Origin: an uncultured Lachnospiraceae bacterium | GTDB taxonomy: Bacteria > Bacillota > Clostridia > Lachnospirales > Lachnospiraceae | Direction of reading: 5' to 3' | Length of the DNA stretch: 12,534 nt | Assembly (NCBI GenBank): GCA_934402515.1 | Contig: CAKRTZ010000058.1 | Location: forward strand, 1 to 12,534 | In this document: positions 6,633 through 12,099 of the stretch, piece by piece | How the letters are laid out: every line of letters begins with the position of its first letter | How positions within the stretch are numbered: the first letter of the stretch is position 1 | Translations under genes and position numbers: made by a program | The notes under the pieces: generated by a model | Databases searched by the model: none | Told to the model about the DNA's origin: nothing | Seen by the model: the letters and a program-made list of their open reading frames with translations, nothing else

Positions 6633-7892
6633 TTATTTCAGCGGATTTTTATAAATTTCTTCAAACTGGTGGTAGCCATTTGCCTCCAGCTGTTCCTTCT
6701 GGAACTTTTTGTTTTTGTTCATGCGGACGATGAGAATCTGCCTGCCTTCCTCACGCTCAGCCTGCGCTCTGGCAATCACATCGCACATCTGGTCTGTGGA
6801 TAATCCTTTTTCCAGCAAATATACCTTTCTGTCGGCGATGCCGGGAACCTGGAAACCACTCTCCATAAGAAGGAGAATAATGCGTTCAAAGCCGATGGAA
6901 AAACCACAGGCAGGGACATCGTTGCCGGTAAATTTGCCTACCATCTTATCGTATCTGCCACCGCCTCCGCAGGCAATGCCCAGCTGGGGCATGGCAATCT
7001 CAAAAATGGTGCCGGTATAGTAACTCATGCCACGGACTAAGGTAGGGTCAAAGACCAGTTCAAAATCAGAGGACTTTACCGCACCCACGGATGCACGGAT
7101 TTCTTTTAAGTTGTTGGCAACTGCCTCATCCAGATACCCGCCCAGCACATCGATGAGGTATGCCACGCCGTCCTCTGCTGCCTCTACGCCGTGAAACAGT
7201 GACAGATATTTGTCAATGGATTCCTGGGCAAAGCCGTTTTCCTTTAACTCGGCTGCCACGCCATCCATGCCGATCTTGTCCATCTTATCCAGCGTGATGA
7301 ATACGCTGTCATACTGCTCCTCCGGGAAACCGCTATAGGCAGCCATTGCCTTTAACATACGGCGGTCGTTGATTTTAATCTGAAAATCATGGAATCCCAG
7401 CTTGCCCAACGTGGTGGTGGTCGCCAGAATCAACTCAATCTCCGCCAGGTTGGAGGGTTCTCCCAGAATATCAATATCACACTGCATGAACTGGCGGTAG
7501 CGTCCTTTCTGGGGACGGTCTGCACGCCATACGTTGCCAATCTGCAATGCTTTAAAGGGTGAGGGCAGTTCGTTGGCATGATTGGAATAATACCGTACTA
7601 GCGGAACTGTCAAATCGTAGCGTAAGCCTCCATCAACCAAATCTGCCTCTGTCTGGGCTGTCTCCAGATTTAACTTCTCTCCACGCTTTAAAATCTTAAA
7701 AATCAGTTTCTCGTTGTCTCCACCCTGCTTGCTGGTCAGATTCTCAATGTGCTCCACACAGGGAGTCTCCATGGAAGTGAATCCGAACTTCGCATAGGTT
7801 TCTTTAATCACACGGATTACATAATCCCGAATCTGCATTTCTGCCGGCATTACATCCTTCATTCCGGTGACAGGTTTCTTCGTCAGTGCCAT
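6633..7892 (-). CDS. hisS: Histidine--tRNA ligase
   Basis: Charges tRNA-His with histidine. In 419 residues it carries the class II motif 2 region (QIGNVWRADRPQKGRYRQF, about 117-135), the HisRS signatures LVRGMSYYTGTIFE (285-298) and GGGGRYD (309-315), and motif 3 (GFSIGFERIILLL, 330-342). The C-terminal region after about residue 357 is short (about 63 residues) and ends in a Lys-rich segment. It does not show the usual glycine-rich repeats of the HisRS anticodon-binding domain, so that domain is divergent or reduced. Start 7892 is chosen over the in-frame ATG at 7907 because GAGGAG sits 7 nt upstream and overlaps the earlier ATG. It is the first gene of the operon, promoter at 7923-7951, with no T-box leader. 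Confidence 0.97.
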   Translation of the reverse strand: MALTKKPVTGMKDVMPAEMQIRDYVIRVIKETYAKFGFTSMETPCVEHIENLTSKQGGDNEKLIFKILKRGEKLNLETAQTEADLVDGGLRYDLTVPLVRYYSNHANELPSPFKALQIGNVWRADRPQKGRYRQFMQCDIDILGEPSNLAEIELILATTTTLGKLGFHDFQIKINDRRMLKAMAAYSGFPEEQYDSVFITLDKMDKIGMDGVAAELKENGFAQESIDKYLSLFHGVEAAEDGVAYLIDVLGGYLDEAVANNLKEIRASVGAVKSSDFELVFDPTLVRGMSYYTGTIFEIAMPQLGIACGGGGRYDKMVGKFTGNDVPACGFSIGFERIILLLMESGFQVPGIADRKVYLLEKGLSTDQMCDVIARAQAEREEGRQILIVRMNKNKKFQKEQLEANGYHQFEEIYKNPLK

Positions 7893-7922
7893 AGTTTTGC
7901 TCCTCATTTTTTAATCCCATTT

Positions 7923-7951
7923 ATTTTACACTGAAACAGGGGTATTTTCAA
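7923..7951 (-). promoter_or_regulatory. Promoter of the hisS-aspS operon
   Basis: On the minus strand: -35 TTGAAA (7946-7951), exact 17-bp spacer, -10 TAAAAT (7923-7928), each 5 of 6 to consensus. The expected start near 7916 leaves a leader of only about 24 nt before the hisS ATG, too short for a T-box or other riboswitch. Confidence 0.8.
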
Positions 7952-8047
7952 GTAGGGCTTTTCTTCCTCTCTCTGCTGATTTCTCTCTTTATCCACATCC
8001 ACTTTCATTTTTTCACTCCGGCACGTTCCCTCTTTGCCTGCAACATT

Positions 8048-8083
8048 ACCTATAAGCACTTATCGCTTTGCATTCTTATAGGT
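8048..8083. repeat. Palindromic unit 1
   Basis: ACCTATAAG (8048-8056), 18-nt centre, CTTATAGGT (8075-8083); both arms perfect. Right flank TCCTTTTC is shared with unit 2. Confidence 0.75.
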
Positions 8084-8111
8084 TCCTTTTCAGGCCGCAT
8101 AGGCAGGCTGG

Positions 8112-8147
8112 ACCTATAAGAGAACACCTATGCAGCTTTTTATAGGT
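8112..8147. repeat. Palindromic unit 2
   Basis: ACCTATAAG (8112-8120), 18-nt centre, TTTATAGGT (8139-8147, one mismatch). It begins exactly 64 bp after unit 1. A second, competing pairing exists between GCATAGG (8097-8103) and CCTATGC (8127-8133). Confidence 0.75.
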
Positions 8148-8175
8148 TCCTTTTCGTCATTTTCCCGCTTTTTCA

Positions 8176-8213
8176 ACCTACCAAATACCATGCACATGCC
8201 CTCTTATAGGTTG
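8176..8213. repeat. Palindromic unit 3 (left arm degraded)
   Basis: The right arm CTTATAGGT (8203-8211) is perfect. At the position predicted for the left arm (8176-8184) the sequence is ACCTACCAA, matching only the first five bases plus one. CAACCTA (8174-8180) can still pair with TAGGTTG (8207-8213). It begins exactly 64 bp after unit 2. Confidence 0.6.
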
Positions 8214-8247
8214 GATTTTCCTTTCAAAGATAAAAAAGAGCAAAAAA

Positions 8248-8287
8248 TGACCTATAAGACACACGATCCTACAGTGCTTATAGGTCA
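8248..8287. repeat. Palindromic unit 4, terminator-like on the minus strand
   Basis: Perfect 11-bp arms TGACCTATAAG (8248-8258) and CTTATAGGTCA (8277-8287), again 18 nt between the arms. It begins 74 bp after unit 3 counted at the ACCTA core (8250). On the minus strand the stem is followed by TTTTTT, so it could act as a weak intrinsic terminator. Confidence 0.75.
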
Positions 8288-8312
8288 GCTGCATTTTCTG
8301 GCAATTCTGCAC

Positions 8313-8356
8313 ATAGGAAAAGGCGCCCCTGCCTGGCAGGCAGCGCCTTTTCCTAT
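8313..8356 (-). terminator. Long hairpin after the MCP fragment
   Basis: Perfect 14-bp arms (8313-8326 and 8343-8356) containing AAAAGGCGC/GCGCCTTTT, with a further inner 5-bp stem (8328-8332 with 8336-8340). GC-rich core followed by TTTT within the stem resembles an intrinsic terminator for the minus-strand chemoreceptor remnant. Confidence 0.65.
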
Positions 8357-8405
8357 AGCAAATGACAAAACCCAAAAATCGGAAAAAACCGTATCTTTTA
8401 TTTGC

Positions 8406-9161
8406 CTGGGAGGCTGCGGAACTGGTCAGCACCATGTTGGAGATGTCATTGACTCCCTCCCGGATCCGGGCAATGGCTTCCGTTTCTGTCCGGGTTCCCG
8501 CAAAGACCGTCTCAACGTTATGGATGATGTCCCGGCTGATGGCAATGATCTCCTCAAGATGTGCTACTGTTTCCCGCACCTTGGTATCCCCTTCCTTCAC
8601 CATGTCAATGGTGCTCCAGATCAGCTCCGCGATGCTCTGGGACGCTGCCTGGGACTGGTCGGCAAGGTTTGCCACCTCCCCTGCCACCACCGCAAAGCCC
8701 GCACCCATGCTTCCTGCACGTGCTGCCTCGATGGAGGCGTTGAGTGCCAGAAGGTTCGTCTGCCCGGCGATCTGATCCATGGTGCCGATGATGTTTTTGA
8801 TCTCTTCCGAGCGGCTCTTGATCTCCTCCATGGAAGCAAGCACCTCTGCCATCTTCTGCTTTTCTTCCAGGACACGCCGCCCTGCGGTATCCGTCAGTTC
8901 ATGGATGCCCTGCATCCCCTTTGCGGTAGACTGGATCATCTCCACCACCTGTTCATTTTCCTCTAAGAGCATGGACACGCTCTGTGCCTGGTTCGTGGCG
9001 CTCTCTGCCAGATTCTGGGAAGCACCGGAGATCTGTTCCGAGCTTTCTGCCACAATCTGGGAAGACTCCTCCACGCTGCCAATCACATCCTTCACCTTTT
9101 CCGCAAAGACCACGATGGATTTCTGGAAATGCCCGGATTACGTCTGTATCTCCTTCTCCAT
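8406..9161 (-). pseudogene. Methyl-accepting chemotaxis protein fragment (signalling domain only)
   Basis: The minus frame encodes about 235 residues of an MCP cytoplasmic domain. It includes the conserved hairpin tip IAGQTNLLALNASIEAARAG (about 8712-8771) followed by GFAVVAGEVANLADQS. These regions bind CheA/CheW in intact receptors. Sensor domain, transmembrane segments and HAMP are all missing. Upstream, in the same frame, a TAA at 9138-9140 separates the fragment from MEKEIQT (ATG at 9161), and two more stops lie just before that ATG. At the other end, homology stops near AASQ (8406) and runs into unrelated sequence through the hairpin and repeats, without the usual C-terminal MCP helix. 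No promoter was seen. Best read as a decayed remnant. A short cytoplasmic MCP-like protein starting at the GTG at 9113 is less likely. Confidence 0.8.
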
Positions 9162-9229
9162 ATCCTATCATTCCTGCTTTCTTTTCTAATTTTGCACCAG
9201 ATCGGAGAGTTTTAGAGATGGGGGTACAT

Positions 9230-9264
9230 AAAAAATCCCCCACTCATCCTGGGATGAATAGGGG
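9230..9264 (-). terminator. Intrinsic terminator after the Rpn gene
   Basis: On the minus strand, a 13-pair stem (two G-U pairs) formed by 9252-9264 and 9237-9249 with a tiny loop, followed by A and six T (9230-9235). It lies 30 bp after the nuclease stop. The G-U pairs become mismatches on the plus strand, so it works in one direction only. Confidence 0.85.
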
Positions 9265-9293
9265 TATGTCCTGTGTTAGTCCGACGCGTGAAA

Positions 9294-10268
9294 TCAGATA
9301 GCGTCTCCAGTAAGGATTTCTTTTATTTCTTCCACGCTTTTATCTATCGCGGTGGATATCTGTTCCACTGTAAATCCGTTTTTATACATTTTCGTAATGA
9401 GTTCGGCTACGCCAGCTTCCTTTCCGATGGTGATTCCTTCCTGTCTGCCAGATTCTTTGCCGATGGTGATTCCTTCCTCCCTGCCAGCCTGCTTGCCAAT
9501 GGTGATTCCTTCTTCAAGTCCATGCTCATATTCGGCTTTTCGCAGCTTCTTTTCTTCCTTTTCTTTGTCATATTCAAAAATACTCACCTTATAAACCTCC
9601 GCACGGTTCTGCTGCAGGAATTCTGATAAGATTCCTTCCTGGATGCACTCAGTGATTGCCTGTTCTACCGCATCATTTAACTCCATCTGCGCTGCATATT
9701 TCCGGACTCTGTCCACATACTGGGCATATTCGCCGAGAGTCCGGCACTTCTCCAGCAGGTCCTTGTTGTGTCCGATGTTGATGTTGAGCATCGTGACCTT
9801 TAATTCCAGATCCGGTTCACTGGTCGGATTTTCGTAGGCTGTGGATAGTTTCAGTATTTCTCTGTCCGCAACCTCTTTGTCCGCACCGTTGTAAAATACG
9901 AGAAACTTTGGTGTGGGAATTTTCTGGACTGCCGAAGAATACAATGATTTCTGATCCACCATCGCCTGGTATTCACTGGCAATATAAAACAAATCCCGCA
10001 GGGGAATGTTCGGATTGTAGGTGGACTGGTGTTCGTACAAATACAGCCCTGTTTCCAACACAAAGGCGATATCATTCTTCATGCCCATGTAAACAGCATT
10101 TTTCAAGGTTACAATCGTCAATGCATCCGGGTCTTCGTAGTGTTTTCCTGAGATTGCATTATACAAGGACAACAAATTTTCCTTATCGGAAAACAGCCAC
10201 CGGAAAATGGTGTCCTTATAGTTTCGGTTTACAGAAGTTTCCTCCTTTTGTTTCGTACTCGTATTCAT
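9294..10268 (-). CDS. Rpn family recombination-promoting nuclease / putative transposase (PD-(D/E)XK)
   Basis: A 324-residue member of the Rpn/YhgA-like family, nucleases of the PD-(D/E)XK fold that promote RecA-independent recombination in E. coli; many genomes carry several copies. N-terminal signature YKDTIFRWLFSDKENLLSLYNAI (17-39) and a core with D66 (KNDIAFV) and E79-x-Q81 (LYEHQS), then LRDLFYIASEYQ, all typical of the group. Residues 252-287 are three tandem 12-residue repeats of (E/Q)EGITIGK-x-x-G(R/V), after a Lys/Glu-rich helix. The C-terminus (ITKMYKNGFTVEQISTAIDKSVEEI) resembles the end domain common in clostridial members. The start at 10268 has AAGGAG 7 nt upstream. Not an intact transposase: no DDE/D motif or terminal repeats. 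Function in this host is inferred from the family only. Confidence 0.88.
   Translation of the reverse strand: MNTSTKQKEETSVNRNYKDTIFRWLFSDKENLLSLYNAISGKHYEDPDALTIVTLKNAVYMGMKNDIAFVLETGLYLYEHQSTYNPNIPLRDLFYIASEYQAMVDQKSLYSSAVQKIPTPKFLVFYNGADKEVADREILKLSTAYENPTSEPDLELKVTMLNINIGHNKDLLEKCRTLGEYAQYVDRVRKYAAQMELNDAVEQAITECIQEGILSEFLQQNRAEVYKVSIFEYDKEKEEKKLRKAEYEHGLEEGITIGKQAGREEGITIGKESGRQEGITIGKEAGVAELITKMYKNGFTVEQISTAIDKSVEEIKEILTGDAI
9408..9515 (-). repeat. Three in-frame 36-bp tandem repeats inside the Rpn gene
   Basis: Codons for residues 252-287 form three units of exactly 36 bp. The 14-base core ATGGTGATTCCTTC (plus strand) recurs at 36-bp steps from 9427, 9463 and 9499, with one base change just before the third copy. 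Each unit encodes (E/Q)EGITIGK-x-x-G(R/V). The register keeps the frame, so copy number could change by slippage without breaking the gene. Confidence 0.9.
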
Positions 10269-10303
10269 TTTTTGTCTCCTTTTTCGGAGGCTTCCTTTTC
10301 CAT
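10265..10303 (-). CDS. Possible 12-residue leader peptide coupled to the Rpn gene
   Basis: ATG at 10303 opens MEKEASEKGDKK and stops with a TGA that overlaps the Rpn ATG as ATGA. GGAGG lies 8 nt upstream of the ATG, a stronger site than most in the window. The same site is part of an inverted repeat (10285-10291 with 10311-10317), so folding could hide it. Too short for statistical support; it could be chance in a purine-rich leader. Confidence 0.3.
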   Translation of the reverse strand: MEKEASEKGDKK

Positions 10304-10317
10304 GTCAGTTGCCTCCG
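10285..10317. promoter_or_regulatory. Inverted repeat covering the leader ribosome site
   Basis: CGGAGGC and GCCTCCG (7-bp perfect arms, 19-nt loop) in the Rpn 5' leader. On the minus-strand RNA the upstream arm contains the GGAGG site of the small frame at 10265-10303, and the stem ends about 17 nt before the Rpn ATG. Confidence 0.4.
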
Positions 10318-10416
10318 CCTTTCTTGGTTTAGATGGGAAAAGCATAGACTTCTGATATGAAATAGATGATAGACGGTTTAAGACCAGAGAATTCATAAGA
10401 AATATGCTTTGTCAGT

Positions 10417-10446
10417 ATCTTAACATAGGTGATTCTGGGAAGACAA
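10417..10446 (-). promoter_or_regulatory. Candidate promoter of the Rpn gene
   Basis: On the minus strand: -35 TTGTCT (10441-10446), 18-bp spacer, -10 TAAGAT (10417-10422) with an extended TGT before it. Boxes match only 4 of 6 each, so support is moderate. It would give a leader of about 140 nt. A tandem 16-bp repeat lies just upstream of the -35. Confidence 0.35.
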
Positions 10447-10457
10447 GTGATTTTTAG

Positions 10458-10491
10458 ACTGTTTCATAATAAGGCACTGTTTCATAATAAG
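10458..10491. repeat. Tandem 16-bp direct repeat upstream of the Rpn promoter
   Basis: ACTGTTTCATAATAAG occurs twice, exactly, at 10458-10473 and 10476-10491 (18-bp period). It lies between the MATE stop and the candidate Rpn promoter. It could be two tandem protein-binding sites or a small duplication. Confidence 0.7.
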
Positions 10492-10503
10492 AGAAAATGC
10501 CCA

Positions 10504-11847
10504 CTACAGCTTTTTATAAGCCCGTCTCCAAATATGGCGGTAGAGGAAAAAGGATACCAGAGCGGCGGTAATCTCTGTGATGACAAACGCCCACCAGACG
10601 CCGGTAACGCCTACCTTGCGGCTTAACAGATAAGCTGCTGGAATAATCACCACCACATAACGCATGAGGGAAACCACCAGAGAAGGCATCCCCTCCCCCA
10701 ACGCCTCCAGTGCACCGGCACAGGTGACGGATACCGCAGATACGGCAAAGCCTAAGCTGATTATATGCAAAGCAGTCACACCGATGGCAATGGTATCAGG
10801 ATTCTCTGTGAAAAGTCCGATAAGCTGCGCCGGAAGTAACCAGCAGCACACCGTTCCCAGTGCCATGATGCCCATGGTCAGTGCCAGGGTCAACTGGTAA
10901 ATTTTTTCCACCCGTCTCTTTTCCCCGGCACCGTAGTTGTAGCCGATCAAGGGTCGGATGCCCTGGATGATGCCGTTGGCAGGCAGATAAATAAAGGTCT
11001 GTAATTTATAGTACACGCCCAACACCAACACATAGGTCTGGGAAAAACCGGAGAGAATTCCGTTCAGGGCAGAGATTAACAAGGAAGGTAATGCCATATT
11101 CAGAGTCGCAGGGATACCAATGCCGTACATCTTGCCCCAGATGTCCCGGCTGACTCCCAGGCTTTTCCGGCTGATCGCCACCGGCAAAGGTTTTACCCGG
11201 TCTAAAATCACATAGGCAAGGAGGGTCAGCACCTGCCCCGCTCCTGTGGCAACCGCAGCCCCTTTGATTCCCATTCTGGGGAAAAAGCCGATGCCGAAGA
11301 TTAAAAGAGGGTCTAATACAATGTTGGTCACAAATCCAATGACCATGCAGAACATGGTTTCCTTCATTCTGCCCACCGCCTGGAAAATTTTCTCATAGGC
11401 AATGCCCAGAGTGACTGCCACTGCAAAGACAAAGACGATATTGGCATAGTCTAACCCCAGCTGAATCACGTTTTCATTCTGGGTAAAGGCTCCCAAAAAG
11501 GCAGGCATGGCAAGGAGACTCACCATCATCAGCAGGATTCCGTGTACTGCACTCAGTGCCAGTCCCTGGGTGGCTGCCTGGTCTGCCTTTTCCTGTTGCC
11601 TGGCTCCCAGATAAAAGGCAATCATGGCATTCATGCCCACACCGAAGCCCACGCCGATGGAAGTCATCAGATTCTGCGCCGGGAACACCAGGGATAAGGC
11701 TGTCATGGCGTCCTCACTGAGTTTTGCCACAAAGTAACTGTCCACAATATTATACAGGGAATTGAATGCCATGGATAACACCATGGGCAGTGCCATGGAC
11801 AGTACTAACGGGAATATTTTCTTTTCTTTCATAAATGTCTGGTCCAT
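10504..11847 (-). CDS. MATE family efflux transporter
   Basis: A 447-residue integral membrane protein with about 12 hydrophobic segments in two similar halves, the MATE architecture. These cation-coupled antiporters usually export drugs or metabolites. Typical sequences: PLVLSMALPMVLSMAFNSLYNIVDSYFV near the start with the Asp of the first helix, ALSLVFPAQNLM, and GFGVGMNAMIAFYLGA. In the second half FIYLPANGIIQGIRPLIGYNYGAGE is characteristic. I start it at 11847 (MDQTFMKEKK), where GAGGAGG lies 11 nt upstream; an in-frame TTG at 11922 falls in the terminator T-tract and is rejected. Substrate cannot be predicted. It is transcribed from a perfect consensus promoter through a structured leader with an intrinsic terminator, pointing to induction by attenuation. 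No clear terminator follows the stop. Confidence 0.95.
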   Translation of the reverse strand: MDQTFMKEKKIFPLVLSMALPMVLSMAFNSLYNIVDSYFVAKLSEDAMTALSLVFPAQNLMTSIGVGFGVGMNAMIAFYLGARQQEKADQAATQGLALSAVHGILLMMVSLLAMPAFLGAFTQNENVIQLGLDYANIVFVFAVAVTLGIAYEKIFQAVGRMKETMFCMVIGFVTNIVLDPLLIFGIGFFPRMGIKGAAVATGAGQVLTLLAYVILDRVKPLPVAISRKSLGVSRDIWGKMYGIGIPATLNMALPSLLISALNGILSGFSQTYVLVLGVYYKLQTFIYLPANGIIQGIRPLIGYNYGAGEKRRVEKIYQLTLALTMGIMALGTVCCWLLPAQLIGLFTENPDTIAIGVTALHIISLGFAVSAVSVTCAGALEALGEGMPSLVVSLMRYVVVIIPAAYLLSRKVGVTGVWWAFVITEITAALVSFFLYRHIWRRAYKKL

Positions 11848-12049
11848 ATTGATTGTTTCCTCCTCGTTTTCAAATAAAGTCCTGCCCGCAGGATTCTCCG
11901 CCTGGGCGGGCGGTATGCGCAAAAAAATGCCACACAGTCGTATTGACTATGTGGCGAAAAGATGCCGCTGCGTGACAGCATCTTACTATCACGCAGAAAA
12001 AATACCGCTCCTTATCAACATCGAAAAATCCACACCCTGAGGGTTTTAT
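11848..12049 (-). promoter_or_regulatory. Structured 5' leader of the MATE gene with competing hairpins (putative attenuator)
   Basis: About 200 nt between the expected start site and the ATG. Pairs seen: P1 GCGGTAT/ATACCGC (12002-12008 with 11910-11916) that would close the whole domain; P2 CTGCGTGA/TCACGCAG (11989-11996 with 11968-11975). P2-alt is AAGATGC/GCATCTT (11978-11984 with 11959-11965), whose first arm lies in the P2 loop and which overlaps the second P2 arm. P3 is the terminator stem at 11921-11955. AAGGAG just before P1 resembles a ribosome site but has no good start codon after it. Past the terminator, further GC-rich hairpins precede the ribosome site. No known riboswitch consensus was recognised. 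Confidence 0.6.
11921..11955 (-). terminator. Intrinsic terminator inside the MATE leader
   Basis: On the minus strand GCCACATAGTC and GACTGTGTGGC (one G-U pair, 11 pairs, 5-nt loop AATAC) followed by A and seven T (11921-11927). It stands about 75 nt before the MATE start codon and about 95 nt after the promoter start site, with no gene between, so it must terminate the MATE transcript itself. Confidence 0.9.
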
Positions 12050-12055
12050 GGGACG

Positions 12056-12084
12056 ATTATAGTAAAATCGGGGCGGGATGTCAA
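12056..12084 (-). promoter_or_regulatory. Perfect consensus promoter of the MATE transcript
   Basis: On the minus strand: TTGACA (12079-12084), 17-bp spacer, TATAAT (12056-12061), all 12 bases to consensus. Expected start near 12049. It lies 16 bp after the stop of the phosphatase gene. Such a strong promoter feeding a leader with a terminator is typical of constitutive initiation with control at elongation. Confidence 0.92.
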
Positions 12085-12099
12085 TATGGTTTATTGGCT

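Larger units (their letters stand above)
7952..8312. other. Gene-free region holding four palindromic repeat units
   Basis: About 360 bp between the hisS promoter and the terminator-like hairpin at 8313-8356. No convincing coding sequence on either strand; the long plus-strand frame entering it is the antisense shadow of the chemoreceptor fragment. The content is the set of ACCTATAAG-N18-CTTATAGGT units listed separately. The first 95 bp (7952-8047) hold only a pyrimidine-rich stretch with nothing recognised. Confidence 0.6.

Noticed and set aside
8048..8287. CRISPR array
   Set aside because: The repeated parts are 9-bp inverted arms, not a 23-40 bp direct repeat. Only four units exist, spacing is irregular (64, 64, 74), and no cas genes are near.
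8130..8966. Plus-strand open frame of 278 codons
   Set aside because: It is antisense to the chemoreceptor fragment, whose minus frame has a clear MCP signature; the plus translation is Cys/His-rich with no recognisable domain or ribosome site.
8953..9243. 96-codon minus-strand frame
   Set aside because: It overlaps the MCP fragment in another frame, includes the Rpn terminator T-tract, and has no ribosome site or recognisable domain.
9294..10268. Insertion sequence
   Set aside because: The protein is an Rpn/PD-(D/E)XK type nuclease without a DDE transposase core, and no terminal inverted repeats or target duplications flank it.
11848..11922. N-terminal extension of the MATE protein from TTG at 11922
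   Set aside because: The TTG is in the terminator T-tract, has no ribosome site, and the extra 25 residues are not part of the family; ATG 11847 has GAGGAGG upstream.
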